In this document: positions 7,196 through 17,083 of the stretch, piece by piece | Numbering within the stretch: the first letter of the stretch is position 1 | Layout of the letters: each line of letters starts with the position of its first letter | DNA from: Thiohalocapsa sp963704155 | GTDB lineage: Bacteria > Pseudomonadota > Gammaproteobacteria > Chromatiales > Chromatiaceae | DNA: 64,000 nucleotides | NCBI GenBank assembly: GCA_963704155.1 | Contig: CAVPHF010000023.1 | Coordinates: 124,001-188,000, forward strand | Reading direction: 5' to 3' | Program-made: the position numbers and the translations under genes | Notes under the pieces: generated by a model | What the model was told of the DNA's origin: nothing | Databases searched by the model: none | What the model saw: only the letters and a program-made list of their open reading frames with translations

Positions 7196-10100
7196 TCAAT
7201 CGAATGTCGACTGATCGCCGTCGCCGGTCTTCAGGCGGATGCCGCGGCGCGACGACTTCTTCTGCACCTTGGCCGCACTCGTCTTGGGGGCTTCCTTCAA
7301 TGCAGTCGCCCGTGGAGGACGCGCCGCCGAGGTGGTCGTTTTCGCCTTCTCCGCGGTCCTTGGCGCTGTCTTCCGGGTCGCCTTCTTGGTCGATCTCTGG
7401 GTTACTTTCGGCTGGGTCTTCCGAGATGCCTGCCTGGGCGTCTGAGCCGGCTGCTCATTAGACGCCACCACCTCGGACTGCTCGCTGCTGGGCGAATCGC
7501 CACTAGGCCGATCGGCAACGACGCGATCGATCGGCCGGCCCGCTGACTCGGTGGCATCGAGCGCCGTCGCTTTGGCGGCCGCGCCGCCGCTGCCGGCGCG
7601 CAGCGCATTCGGGACATCACCGCCACCGGTCGGCGTCCCGGCGCCAGGTGCTCCCGTCCCACCGCCGGGCGACGGCCCGCGCGGTGGGGGGTCGGAGAAT
7701 TTGCGCTTGAGCAGGCCCTTGATCCAATCGTAGAGCAGCAGGAAGATGCCGCGGATGGCGTACAAGACCAGCATCAACACGCCGCCGATCTTGGCCAACA
7801 CCGGCGCCAGTCCCGGCTCCTCGCGAGCGCGGGCCGCGCGTACCTCATCGTCGTCGAGCAACCCCTCGGCGCAGGGAACGACAGTCCCCGGCGGCGCGCT
7901 CGCGACCGCCACCTCGCACAGATCTTTGCTGGCCGCGACGCATCCGAGCGGGATCACGATGAGGGTCAACACGGTCGACACGAGCACCCCGGAAGACAGC
8001 GAGATAGCCATCCCTTGGAAGATGGGATCGGTAAAGATCACGCTCGAGCCGGCCACCAGCGCAAGCGCGGTAATGACGATGGGTCGAGTTCGCGTTTTAC
8101 ACGCACGAATCACCGCCTCGGCCACCGGCACGCCCTTCTGTACCTCATGGATGGAGAAGTCGACCAGCAGGATCGAGTTACGAACGATGATACCGGCCAG
8201 CGCGATCCAGCCAATCATCGAGGTGGCCGTGAACTCACCGCCCATGCCGAGCTGGAACGTCAGCCAATGCGCCGGGATGATCCCGAGCAGCGTCAGCGGG
8301 ATGGGCGCCATGATCACCAGCGGGATGCGGAAATTGCCGAACTCCCAGACCACCAGGATATAGATCAACACCAGCGCGACGCCAAAGGCGGCTCCCATGT
8401 CGCGGAAGGTCTCATAGGTCACTGTCCACTCACCGGACCACTCGAAGCCGGTCACCTGATCGGACGGCGGCGGGCCGAGCCAGTAACTCTCAGGCTTGAC
8501 GCCGTCGGGCGCGACATAACCAAGCTCGTCGAGGCGGTTTTGTACCTGCAGCATGGCGTAGACAGGCGCGGCCAGATCACCGCCCACATCGGCCACCACG
8601 TATTCCACCGCCCGCAGATCCTTGCGGTAGATGATGTCCTCCTCCGGCACACGCTCGAAGCTGCCGAGCTCACGCAGTGCGATGGTGAAACCGGCATTGG
8701 AGCGGACCGGCAAATCGCCCAACCGGTGGATCTGCGAGCGCTCGGCCAGCGGCACCTGGACGACGATGCGCACGGGCTCATGGCCGGACTTCATCTTGAC
8801 GTCGCCCAGCTGCGCGCCGCCGAGCGCCATCGCCAGGTTCTGGTTGATATCGTCGACCGAGATGCCGCGGCGCACCGCCTTCTCGGTATCCACGTTGAAG
8901 CGCCAGTAGTCGAAGCTTTCGCGGATGTAGTTATCGACATCGCGCGTGCTCTCGGCCTGCTCGAAGATGTCGGTCAGGTCTTGCGCAAAGGCGCGACGCA
9001 CCGCCGCCGATGGGCCATGCACCTCGGCCACTACCGACTGCAGCACAGGCGGACCCGGCGGCATCTCGACCACCGCAATGCGAGCGCCCATCTCATCGGC
9101 GAGCGGCTTCAACATCTCGCGCGCGGCGACCGCGATCTCATGACTGCTGCGATCGCGGTCGTGCTTGTTGGTGAGCTGCACCTGAAGCTCGCTCTGCCAT
9201 GGGTCCGAGCGCAGATAATAGTGGCGAACCATGCCGTTGAAATCGAACGGCCGCGCCGTCCCGGCGTAGAGCTGGATGGCGGTGACCTCCGGCATGCCGC
9301 GGACCTTGTCGGCCATGCGGTGGGCCAAGTTGGCGGTCACCGGTAATGCCGTGCCCTCGGGCATGTCGAGCACGACCGAAAACTCCGGCTTGTTATCCAG
9401 CGGGAGCATCTTCACCGGCACCCACTTGAAATAGAAGAACGACAGGGTGAATAGGAAACTGCCCCAGAGCACCAGCTTGAACACCAGACGCGTACGCTTG
9501 TTCTCGATCAGCGGCGTCAGGATCGCGACATAGAGCTTCTCGAGGTTCTCCGCCTCCTTGTGTTCACGCTTCTCGGCCACCTGCAGGTAGCGCATCGACG
9601 GACGCAACCACTTGGAGATGGCCAGATAGGGCGTAAAGACGAAGGCCGCGAACAAGGAGATGAGCATGGCCACCGAGCCGAGCGCCGGGATCGGCTCCAT
9701 GTAAGGTCCCATCATGCCGCTGACGAAACCCATCGGCAGCAGCGCGGCGATGACAGTGAAGGTTGCGAGTATGGTCGGATTGCCGACCTCTCTTACCGCG
9801 TCGACGGCGGTGTGATCGTCGGTGCGGCCTTCCTCCAGCCAGCGCCGGTAGATGTTCTCGACCACGACGATGGCGTCATCGACCAAGATGCCGATCGAGA
9901 AGATCAGCGCGAACAGGCTGACACGATCGATGGTGTAATTGGTGATCCAGGCCGTGAAGATGGTCATCAGCAGCACGACCGGGATCACCAGCATGACCAC
10001 GATAGCCGGCTTGAAAGCGCGGAAAGCGATCAGCACCAGCAGGAAAACGAAAAAGGTCGCGATAAACAGCTTGAAGATCAGCTCCGAGACCTTTTCGTCG

Positions 10101-11224
10101 GCACTCTCGCCGTAATTGCGCGTGATGCTGACCTCGACATTATTGGGAATACGCCCGCCCTTCAGCTCCTCGACCTTGGCAATGATGTCGTTGGCCACGG
10201 TGACGCCGTTGGTGAGTTCCTTCTTCGCAATGGCGATGGTGACGGCGGGCTCGCCGTTCGCGGCCAAGGCGTCGCCCGCGGCCGCCCCGGTGTAATAGGC
10301 CACCAGCTGCGAGGCGTCTTCCGGGGCTTGGCGGACCCGCGCCAGATCGCGCACATAGACGGGGATCTCGTTGAAGGTGCCCACGACCAAACGCGCAAGG
10401 TCGTCGGCGCTCTCGAGGAAGGACCCGGTGGTCACCGAGAAGTGTGAACCGCTTGACTCGACATCGCCGGCGGTCGCCTCCGCATTGGCGGTGCGGATGG
10501 TATTGGCCACCTCGCCCAGGCTGATGCGGTAACCGGATAGACGCTCCGGGTAGGCGTCGACGGTGATCTGTTCGCGCCTGCCGCCGACGATAAAGGCGTT
10601 GCCCGTGTTCTTGACCTCTTTCAACACCTGGAGCACATCCTGCGCCAGCAGTCGCAGTTGGCCGTCGTCCACGTCCGGTTTGCCGTTGCTGTCGAGGTCT
10701 TTCGCCCAAAGCGTCAAGGTGACGATTGGAACGTCGTCGATGCCCTTGCTCTTCACCAGCGGCGGCATCACGCCGGGTGGGATCTTGTCCATATTCGACG
10801 CGAGCTTGTCGTTCACCTTGACCAGCGACGGCCCCATTTGCTGGCCGACGTCGAATTCTACGGTGACGATCCCCTGGCCGCGCTGAGCGGCCGAGTAAAC
10901 GTGCTTGACACCGGGGATCTCGCTGATCAGCCGCTCGAGCGGCTGCATCGCCAGATTGGACACCTGCTCCGCGGACGCCCCTGGATACTGCACCATGATG
11001 TCGATCATGGGCACCGAGATCTGCGGGTCTTCCTGACGCGGCGTCGCGATCAGGCCAAGCAGACCCATCATCAGCATCGCCACGTAAAACAGCGGCGACA
11101 ACGGCGAACGGATGAAATAGCGCGCGGTGCGACCGGCGAGCCCAAGACTCTCCTCATCATACGGCGGCTCGTGCTTCGAGCCGTCGTCTTGGGAATGGCG
11201 GAGGCTGTCGTCCTGCTGGTTCAT
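7196..11224 (-). CDS. RND-family efflux pump permease with long C-terminal extension
   Basis: This inner-membrane proton-driven efflux permease is of the AcrB type. After the first helix (FYVAMLMMGLLGLI) comes the porter domain (VQYPGASAEQV...), then helices 2-6 at roughly 385-545 with the proton-relay signature GILVDDAIVVVENIYRR carrying paired Asp, then the second porter half and helices 7-12 to about residue 1125. Family members usually end near 1050-1100 aa; this one has 1342. The extra 200 residues include one more hydrophobic helix (VLMLVLYAIRGIFLLLYDW) and a Lys/Ala/Thr/Pro-rich tail. The adaptor gene lies directly upstream; no outer-membrane factor is present. The substrate is unknown. 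Confidence 0.92.
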   Translation of the reverse strand: MNQQDDSLRHSQDDGSKHEPPYDEESLGLAGRTARYFIRSPLSPLFYVAMLMMGLLGLIATPRQEDPQISVPMIDIMVQYPGASAEQVSNLAMQPLERLISEIPGVKHVYSAAQRGQGIVTVEFDVGQQMGPSLVKVNDKLASNMDKIPPGVMPPLVKSKGIDDVPIVTLTLWAKDLDSNGKPDVDDGQLRLLAQDVLQVLKEVKNTGNAFIVGGRREQITVDAYPERLSGYRISLGEVANTIRTANAEATAGDVESSGSHFSVTTGSFLESADDLARLVVGTFNEIPVYVRDLARVRQAPEDASQLVAYYTGAAAGDALAANGEPAVTIAIAKKELTNGVTVANDIIAKVEELKGGRIPNNVEVSITRNYGESADEKVSELIFKLFIATFFVFLLVLIAFRAFKPAIVVMLVIPVVLLMTIFTAWITNYTIDRVSLFALIFSIGILVDDAIVVVENIYRRWLEEGRTDDHTAVDAVREVGNPTILATFTVIAALLPMGFVSGMMGPYMEPIPALGSVAMLISLFAAFVFTPYLAISKWLRPSMRYLQVAEKREHKEAENLEKLYVAILTPLIENKRTRLVFKLVLWGSFLFTLSFFYFKWVPVKMLPLDNKPEFSVVLDMPEGTALPVTANLAHRMADKVRGMPEVTAIQLYAGTARPFDFNGMVRHYYLRSDPWQSELQVQLTNKHDRDRSSHEIAVAAREMLKPLADEMGARIAVVEMPPGPPVLQSVVAEVHGPSAAVRRAFAQDLTDIFEQAESTRDVDNYIRESFDYWRFNVDTEKAVRRGISVDDINQNLAMALGGAQLGDVKMKSGHEPVRIVVQVPLAERSQIHRLGDLPVRSNAGFTIALRELGSFERVPEEDIIYRKDLRAVEYVVADVGGDLAAPVYAMLQVQNRLDELGYVAPDGVKPESYWLGPPPSDQVTGFEWSGEWTVTYETFRDMGAAFGVALVLIYILVVWEFGNFRIPLVIMAPIPLTLLGIIPAHWLTFQLGMGGEFTATSMIGWIALAGIIVRNSILLVDFSIHEVQKGVPVAEAVIRACKTRTRPIVITALALVAGSSVIFTDPIFQGMAISLSSGVLVSTVLTLIVIPLGCVAASKDLCEVAVASAPPGTVVPCAEGLLDDDEVRAARAREEPGLAPVLAKIGGVLMLVLYAIRGIFLLLYDWIKGLLKRKFSDPPPRGPSPGGGTGAPGAGTPTGGGDVPNALRAGSGGAAAKATALDATESAGRPIDRVVADRPSGDSPSSEQSEVVASNEQPAQTPRQASRKTQPKVTQRSTKKATRKTAPRTAEKAKTTTSAARPPRATALKEAPKTSAAKVQKKSSRRGIRLKTGDGDQSTFD

Positions 11225-11425
11225 GGTTCGGGCTCGGGCTAAGGACTGGTCAGGCTGCTCGCCAGGTGCGGCGAAGGTTGCGGCGGCTCGATGCGTCGGT
11301 TTCAGCGTTGGCGCTCATGCCGCCCAGGGCGTGGCAGCGCGCCGACCTCCGCGGCCGAGACGTATAGAGGCGAGCAAGCGCGGAATCGCTTGGGATGGAG
11401 AAACGCGAGCACCTGCTCGGCGTTT

Positions 11426-12619
11426 TCAACGACCGAGGCTGGCGTCGCGCGACCAGCCGGTGGTCACTCCCGGGCCGGGATTGGCGAGAATACGCTCCCC
11501 GGCGCGCAAACCGCTCAGCACGGTCACACCGCCGCCTGGCGTCGGCTCGCCGACGCGGATCAGGCGCAGTTGCGGGTTGCCGTTCTCGTCCAGCACGTAG
11601 ACGCCGGGCAAGCTGCCGTTGAACCGAATCGCGCCGCGCGGAATGACCGGGTTCACGCGTGCCGGTGCATTGAAGTCGGGCACTAGGACCTTGGCGTACA
11701 TGCCTGGCTCGGAGGCGCCCTGCGGCAGATCGAACTTGACCTTGACCGTGTGCCGCTGCGGATCGGCCATCGGGAAGATCTGGGCGACGCGCACCGGCAG
11801 GCTGCCGGCATCGCCGAAGCTAGAGCCCGGACCTCCTCCGCCCTGACTAGGCACGTCAAGTTCGGCACGCAGCATCATGCCCTCGCGCAGTCCGGGCCGC
11901 AGACGCGCCGGCACGTCCACCTCAACCTGAAGATATTCGACGTCGGCGAAATTCAACAACGGCTGGCCGGGCTGGACGGTATCGCCGACCTCGATGAATT
12001 TCTTGACGATGACACCGTCGAACGGCGCAATCGAGCGCGCGTCGCGCAGCTTCGAGTCCAGCCCCTGGAGCTCTGCCTGAAGCCGCATGATGGCATTGCG
12101 CGCCTCATGGATCTGCGTGTTGGAGGCGAACAGATCCGCCGACATCTCGGCATCCTGGTCACGATCGCCGACGAAGTCTTCCATCGGCCGGGTAAAGAAT
12201 TGATCGAACAGGTTCGGTATCCCCATACCGCCCGGCGATGATCGCGCCCGCGGCGAGTAGAGTTCCCGGTTAAACTGCACGCCGGCGTTACGCAACTGCG
12301 CGTCCGCGGTGGCTATTTGCGCGATCAGTGCCTGGCGCTTCGCCTTGAGCTCGCTGTCGTCGATCGCGACCAGCAGATCGCCATCCTTGTAGGCGTCGCC
12401 TTCGATACCGGCAAGGTATCTGACTCGACCCGGCAGCTGCGCGGCCATCATGACTTCCTTATAAGGAATAACCGTCCCGCCGACGGAGACCGTCGGCAGG
12501 CCCTCCGCCTGCTTGACGACATAGGTGTCATCGACCGCCGCCGCCGAACGCGGTGGAAGCCCCGTGCAGACGAGGACGCAGATCGCGGCGGACAGCGCGC
12601 TCTTCAAATTGTTTCCCAT
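11426..12619 (-). CDS. RND efflux periplasmic adaptor (membrane fusion protein)
   Basis: This is the adaptor subunit that bridges the RND permease and an outer-membrane channel in the periplasm. Residues 1-28 form a signal peptide ending SAAA. The barrel-sandwich half motif is visible (GRVRYLAGIEGDAYKDGDLLVAIDDSELKAK), followed by an unusually long alpha-helical hairpin region with an insert (about 110-200), the return half (APFDGVIVKKFIEVGDTVQPGQ), and a beta-barrel/MP domain to the end (GVYVLDENG, GLRAGERI). Length is 397 aa. It is followed after 201 bp by the RND gene, so the two likely form one operon. The hairpin insert is larger than in a minimal adaptor. Confidence 0.92.
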   Translation of the reverse strand: MGNNLKSALSAAICVLVCTGLPPRSAAAVDDTYVVKQAEGLPTVSVGGTVIPYKEVMMAAQLPGRVRYLAGIEGDAYKDGDLLVAIDDSELKAKRQALIAQIATADAQLRNAGVQFNRELYSPRARSSPGGMGIPNLFDQFFTRPMEDFVGDRDQDAEMSADLFASNTQIHEARNAIMRLQAELQGLDSKLRDARSIAPFDGVIVKKFIEVGDTVQPGQPLLNFADVEYLQVEVDVPARLRPGLREGMMLRAELDVPSQGGGGPGSSFGDAGSLPVRVAQIFPMADPQRHTVKVKFDLPQGASEPGMYAKVLVPDFNAPARVNPVIPRGAIRFNGSLPGVYVLDENGNPQLRLIRVGEPTPGGGVTVLSGLRAGERILANPGPGVTTGWSRDASLGR

Positions 12620-13388
12620 GAGTGCGGATACCTGAAACAGGGTGCGGATGTGGGGTCTAAGAGAACGTCATCTAGTTGTGCTTGGGTCGGCCGGACGCGG
12701 GTCTGCCGAGCATCGGGGCGGATCAGTGAACACCAGGGCCACGGCAATAAACGGACCGCCGAGTCCTCATCATCGCGGCGCATCGATCTGTGGAAAGTGC
12801 TTACCGCCACCGCTGCACTCGGCCAGACCGCCAAGTATGTCGAAAAAGCATCGCAAGTTCAAGGTGAACAGCAATTTAAGCCATCGAAATCAGATTCTTA
12901 AGCGCCACGTGGCGGCGCTAAGAAGACCATAGAAAAATCGATGGACGGCCAACGGCAACCATGTCGATCAGTGGCTTAGCAGGTTGAGCCCGCCCAGTGT
13001 ACCGGCCAGGCACCATGCGGCGCAGGTCACCCGGGCCGCTCTCGGGTTTCCGCCGGACCGCCTCAGCACCCGAGCTCAGACTACCGTCCGTCACGCAAAG
13101 CGTATAGTATCCGACGCCGTTCGGCTCGGTCTCCTGGTAAGATGTTTTTTCCGATTCTTGTCCCATCTAACGTGTCTCGAAGGCTAGCTTCGGTGTCGGC
13201 CCGGCGATCATTTGGTTTGTTATCCCCTGCCACGCCAATCAATCGACAAGGCGGGCATCGGTCATGCGTTATTGGGTACTAAGAGCCGCCGATAATCGCC
13301 AAAACCCGGCGCATATCCCCCTCGACTACCCTCATCGGCCATTGCGGTCAATCAGCCCATTGCGGCCAATCAGCTAGGAGAACGCCCG
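12620..13388. other. Intergenic region with inverted repeat and tandem repeat, no clear gene
   Basis: This is 769 bp between the divergent adaptor and GTPase genes. Short open frames exist on both strands, but none has convincing composition or a ribosome-binding site. An inverted repeat with centre CCACGTGG lies at 12898-12923 (CTTAAGCGCC...GGCGGCGCTAAG). The last 50 bases before the GTPase gene hold a tandem 18-bp repeat (see separate entry). The region must contain the promoters of both flanking genes. Confidence 0.5.
13340..13375 (+). repeat. Tandem 18-bp direct repeat upstream of the GTPase gene
   Basis: Two adjacent 18-bp units (13340-13357 and 13358-13375), CATTGCGGTCAATCAGCC and CATTGCGGCCAATCAGCT, differ at two positions. 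They end immediately before the Shine-Dalgarno-like AGGAG of the GTPase gene, so they lie in the promoter or leader and could bind a regulator. No inverted symmetry is obvious. Confidence 0.7.
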
Positions 13389-14843
13389 ATGCCTTCAGCG
13401 GCAGCGCCGGAAACCGTGCAGCAGCGGCTCAGCGACTTGGAGGCGCACCTGGAGCAGGAGAACCCTATCCTGCTGAACACGGTGCAGAGCTTCCGGACCC
13501 TCGACCGGGTCGCCTACGACATGTCGCTGCTGCCGCAGAACGAGTCCTTCGCAAGCAAGATTCCCTGGTGGCCGTTGATCTCGATCCTGGGCACCTTTTC
13601 GGCAGGGAAGTCGACCTTCGTCAACGATTTTCTTGGGCAAAAGATTCAGCGCACCGGCAATCAGGCGGTGGACGACCGCTTCACGGTGATCGTCTACAGT
13701 CCCGAGACACGCAGCCATGCGCTGCCAGGCGTGTCGCTGGACTCGGACCCGCGGTTCCCCTTCTATCAGATGTCGCACGAGATCGAGCGGGTGGCCGGTG
13801 GCGAGGGTAAGCGCATCGATGCCTATCTGCAGCTCAAGACGTGCCGCAGCGACCGATTGCGAGGAAAGATCCTGATCGATTCGCCCGGCTTCGACGCTGA
13901 CGCCCAGCGCACCGCGATCCTAAGCATCACCGATCACATGATCGGTCTGTCCGACCTCGTGTTGGTCATGTTCGATGCCCGTCACCCGGAGCCAGGCGCC
14001 ATGCGCGATACGCTGCAGCACCTGGTGGTGCAGACCATGAAGCGGCCGGACTCGAGCAAGTTCCTTTTCATCCTCAACCAACTCGACACCTCGTCCAAGG
14101 AAGACAACCCAGAAGACGTGGTGGCCGCCTGGCTGCGGGCGTTGGGCGAGGTCGGAATGACCACCGGGCGGTTCTACACCACGTTCAGCCGCTCGGCGCC
14201 GACCATCGAGGATCCGACGCGGCGCGAGCGCTTCGAGCAGAAGCGCGACAAAGACCTGAACGATATCTACGAACGCATGGACCGGGTAGAGGTGGAGCGT
14301 GCGTATCGCATCGTCGCCTCGCTGCGCAAGACCGCGAATGAGTTCCACAACGAGACCATTCCACTACTGACGACCGCGGTAAAGCGGTGGCGTAAGCGCA
14401 CTCTGATCATGGATAGCTTAATCATCCTGGCGCTGGCAATAGTGTTTCTATTCTGGAGTATCAGCGCCGGCCACTGGGAAGGACTCAGCTATCAGCCCGG
14501 CTGGCTCGCGTGGATTGAGGCGCAAGGTATCAAATACGGGCTAGCTGGCGCCGAACTGCTGGTTGTGCTCTTCCTGGTCGCGGCCCACTTCGGTGCGCGA
14601 CGGCTCGCCGCCCTGTCTGTGCTGCCATGGGTGCGCAAACAAGCGGCGGAGAGGCAACCGCCCGGCGATTTGATCACGGCGTTCAAGCACAACACCCGCA
14701 GTTGGCGGAGCGCGCTGTTCGGAAAGCCTTCGGGATGGAACGCCTGGGCCGAGGAACGCGTTGGCAAGGTTCTGCGCGACTGTGAGGCCTATGTCCAGAG
14801 CCTGAACGAGCGCTTCACCAATCCGCGCGGTCTGCAGGACTGA
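13389..14843 (+). CDS. Dynamin-like GTPase with C-terminal membrane segments
   Basis: This 484-aa P-loop GTPase has G1 GTFSAGKST at residues 68-76, a conserved Thr in the switch region (DRFTVIVYS), G3 DSPG after KILI, and G4 NQLD. The arrangement, with a helical N-terminal stretch before the G domain, resembles bacterial dynamin-like or EHD-like GTPases that remodel membranes. Two transmembrane helices follow near residues 345-365 (LIILALAIVFLFWSIS) and 385-405 (LLVVLFLVAAHFG), then a 70-residue cytosolic tail. AGGAG lies 8-10 bases before the ATG. The ROK kinase gene begins 6 bp downstream. The exact cellular role is unknown. Confidence 0.8.
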   Translation: MPSAAAPETVQQRLSDLEAHLEQENPILLNTVQSFRTLDRVAYDMSLLPQNESFASKIPWWPLISILGTFSAGKSTFVNDFLGQKIQRTGNQAVDDRFTVIVYSPETRSHALPGVSLDSDPRFPFYQMSHEIERVAGGEGKRIDAYLQLKTCRSDRLRGKILIDSPGFDADAQRTAILSITDHMIGLSDLVLVMFDARHPEPGAMRDTLQHLVVQTMKRPDSSKFLFILNQLDTSSKEDNPEDVVAAWLRALGEVGMTTGRFYTTFSRSAPTIEDPTRRERFEQKRDKDLNDIYERMDRVEVERAYRIVASLRKTANEFHNETIPLLTTAVKRWRKRTLIMDSLIILALAIVFLFWSISAGHWEGLSYQPGWLAWIEAQGIKYGLAGAELLVVLFLVAAHFGARRLAALSVLPWVRKQAAERQPPGDLITAFKHNTRSWRSALFGKPSGWNAWAEERVGKVLRDCEAYVQSLNERFTNPRGLQD

Positions 14844-14849
14844 TCCGCC

Positions 14850-15881
14850 ATGGGCCGCGCCCGTGGGCAGCAGCCAGGCCCGCCGTCTGCAACCGACGGC
14901 ATGAGTGCAGCATCACGGGGGTTGACTCGCGTGCCGGCGCACACCAAGGCGCAAGCCGACTGCCCCGCCACTGCCAAGGGCGCGCCGGAGCGGCGCATCG
15001 GTATCGATCTGGGCGGTACCAAGATCGAGGCCGCGGCGCTGGACGCTCAGGGACGGATCCTCGTGCGCCGGCGCATCGCCACCCCACGCGACGATTACCT
15101 CGGCACGCTTTCGGCGATCGCCAGCTTGGTGGCGGCGCTGGAGCGTGAGCTCGGCCGCCCGTGCCCGGTCGGCGTCGGCACCCCGGGCGCACTGTCTCCA
15201 TTCAGCGGCAGGCTGCGCAATGCCAACTCTGTTTGGCTGAACGGCCAACCGCTCGGCGCCGATCTCGCGCAAAGGCTTGGGCGCGATGTCCGCATCGCCA
15301 ATGATGCCGACTGCTTCGCGCTGTCGGAGGCCACCGGCGGCGCCGCGGCCGGTGCCGACAGCGTCTTCGGTGTCATCATCGGCACGGGTACCGGCGGCGG
15401 CATCGTCGTCAACGGCCATCTGCTGAAAGGTCCAAACGCCATCGCGGGGGAGTGGGGCCACAATCCGCTGCCTTGGCCAAGGTCCGACGAGTTGCCTGGA
15501 CCGGCGTGCTACTGCGGCAAGCGCGGCTGCATCGAGACCTTCTGCTCCGGCCCGGCGCTGAGCGCCGACCTCAAGCGCCTCAACGGTTCAGAGCTCGATG
15601 CGCCAGCCATCGTCGCGGCGGGCGAACAAGGCGATGTCGAGGCCCTAGCGGCGCTGGCTCGCTACGAGGACCGACTGTCCAGAGCGCTGGCCTCAGCCAT
15701 CAATCTACTCGACCCGCAGCTGATCGTGCTTGGCGGCGGCATGTCCAATCTGCGGCGTCTATACGTCAACCTTCCGGCGTTGATTCGTCGGTTCGTCTTT
15801 TCCGACGGTCTGGCCACGCGCATCGTGCCGCCCCGCTTCGGCGATTCCAGCGGTGTCCGCGGCGCCGCGCTTCTCTGGTGA
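14850..15881 (+). CDS. ROK-family sugar kinase (fructokinase/N-acetylhexosamine kinase type)
   Basis: The protein phosphorylates a hexose, most likely fructose, mannose or N-acetylglucosamine, with ATP. The phosphate-binding motif RRIGIDLGGTKIEAAALD starts near residue 48. The ROK signature GTGTGGGIVVNG and the zinc site GHNPLPWP ... CYCGKRGCIETFCSG (one His, three Cys) are complete. The first 45 residues look like non-conserved extension; the ATG at 14901 or a start near the RRIGIDLGG motif may be the real one. It follows the GTPase gene by 6 bp, suggesting one transcript. Substrate cannot be fixed from sequence alone. Confidence 0.88.
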   Translation: MGRARGQQPGPPSATDGMSAASRGLTRVPAHTKAQADCPATAKGAPERRIGIDLGGTKIEAAALDAQGRILVRRRIATPRDDYLGTLSAIASLVAALERELGRPCPVGVGTPGALSPFSGRLRNANSVWLNGQPLGADLAQRLGRDVRIANDADCFALSEATGGAAAGADSVFGVIIGTGTGGGIVVNGHLLKGPNAIAGEWGHNPLPWPRSDELPGPACYCGKRGCIETFCSGPALSADLKRLNGSELDAPAIVAAGEQGDVEALAALARYEDRLSRALASAINLLDPQLIVLGGGMSNLRRLYVNLPALIRRFVFSDGLATRIVPPRFGDSSGVRGAALLW

Positions 15882-15893
15882 GCCAGTGCGATC

Positions 15894-15925
15894 CACCAGT
15901 TCAATTCACCAGTTCAATCCACCAG
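15894..15925 (+). repeat. 13-bp tandem repeat before nadA
   Basis: CACCAGTTCAATT and CACCAGTTCAATC follow each other directly and are followed by a partial third CACCAG. The repeat lies in the 107-bp gap between the ROK kinase and nadA. It may be a slippage product or a binding-site array. Confidence 0.6.
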
Positions 15926-15988
15926 ATTCCGGTTGACGCGGAGATCAGCGAACGCCACTTCCCTGCAGTACCGGAACCGGAGACGACC

Positions 15989-17083
15989 ATGAACACCTCA
16001 GCCACCGAAGCGCCGTCCGAGACCGCAAACGAGGTCTCGGCCCGCGACCGGATCAATGTCCCCCAGCACCCGACATGGCCGGCGCTCGACGACAACGCCA
16101 AGACCGCCTTGAAGGAGCGCATCAAGGTGCTGTTGGCCGAACAGAACGCCGTGCTGGTAGCGCACTACTACGTGGACGGCGACCTGCAGGCGCTGGCCGA
16201 GGAGACAGGTGGCCATGTCGCCGATTCGCTCGAGATGGCCCGCTTCGGCGCCGAATCCGATGCCAAGACGCTGGTGGTCTGCGGCGTGCGCTTCATGGGC
16301 GAGACCGCCAAGATATTGAATCCGGAGAAGCGCGTGCTGATGCCGGATCTCGCCGCCACCTGTTCACTCGACGAGGGCTGTCCGGCAGACGCCTTCAGTG
16401 CATTCTGCGACGCGCACCCCGAGCGCACCGTAGTCGTGTACGCAAACACCTCAGCGGAGGTCAAGGCACGCGCCGACTGGGTGGTCACCTCCAGTATCGC
16501 GCTGCCGATCGTCACGCACCTGCACCAAGGCGGCGAGAAGATCCTGTGGGCGCCGGACAAGCATCTGGGACGCTACGTGCAGCGAATGACCGGTGCCGAC
16601 ATGCTGCTGTGGGACGGGGCCTGCGTGGTGCATGAGGAATTCAAGGGATTCGCACTCGAGCGGGTCCGTCGACTGCACCCGGACGCGGCCATCTTGGTGC
16701 ACCCGGAATCACCGGATGAGGTCGTCGACCAAGCGGACGTGGTCGGATCGACGACGCAGCTCATCAGAGCCGTCAGCGAGATGCCGAACAAGGAGTTCAT
16801 TATCGCCACCGATGAGGGCATCTTCTGGAAGATGCATCAGTTGGCGCCGCACAAGACCTTGATCGCCGCACCGACCGCCGGCGAGGGCGCCACGTGCGAG
16901 AGCTGTGCGCATTGTCCCTGGATGGCCATGAATGCCCTACAGAACCTGGAACAGGTGCTCTTGCGCGGCAATCAGGAGATCCAGATCGACGAGGACGTGC
17001 GCCGGCGAGCGGTCATGCCGATCCAGCGCATGCTCGACTTTGCTCGCGAGCGCGGCATCGGGGCGCGCCGCGACAGCGACTGA
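15989..17083 (+). CDS. nadA: Quinolinate synthase A
   Basis: NadA condenses iminoaspartate with dihydroxyacetone phosphate to quinolinate in de novo NAD synthesis, using a [4Fe-4S] cluster. Family landmarks are the AHYYVDGDLQALAEETGG substrate region, the cluster Cys regions (LAATCSLDEGC; the CESCAHCPWM motif), and HPESPDEVVDQADVVGST. Length is 364 aa from the ATG at 15989, which is preferred because the open frame upstream overlaps the ROK gene and has no family similarity. No nadB or nadC is adjacent, so the NAD genes are scattered in this genome. Confidence 0.95.
   Translation: MNTSATEAPSETANEVSARDRINVPQHPTWPALDDNAKTALKERIKVLLAEQNAVLVAHYYVDGDLQALAEETGGHVADSLEMARFGAESDAKTLVVCGVRFMGETAKILNPEKRVLMPDLAATCSLDEGCPADAFSAFCDAHPERTVVVYANTSAEVKARADWVVTSSIALPIVTHLHQGGEKILWAPDKHLGRYVQRMTGADMLLWDGACVVHEEFKGFALERVRRLHPDAAILVHPESPDEVVDQADVVGSTTQLIRAVSEMPNKEFIIATDEGIFWKMHQLAPHKTLIAAPTAGEGATCESCAHCPWMAMNALQNLEQVLLRGNQEIQIDEDVRRRAVMPIQRMLDFARERGIGARRDSD

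Noticed and set aside
8015..9346. A 443-codon plus-strand frame opposite the RND pump gene
   Set aside because: Its His/Arg/Asp-rich product is the antisense of helices and porter domains; no start signal.
12317..12901. A plus-strand frame ending in a plausible peptide (LWKVLTATAALGQTAKYVEK)
   Set aside because: Most of it lies antisense to the adaptor gene start, it has no ribosome-binding site, and only the last 35 codons look protein-like; kept as a gap note only.
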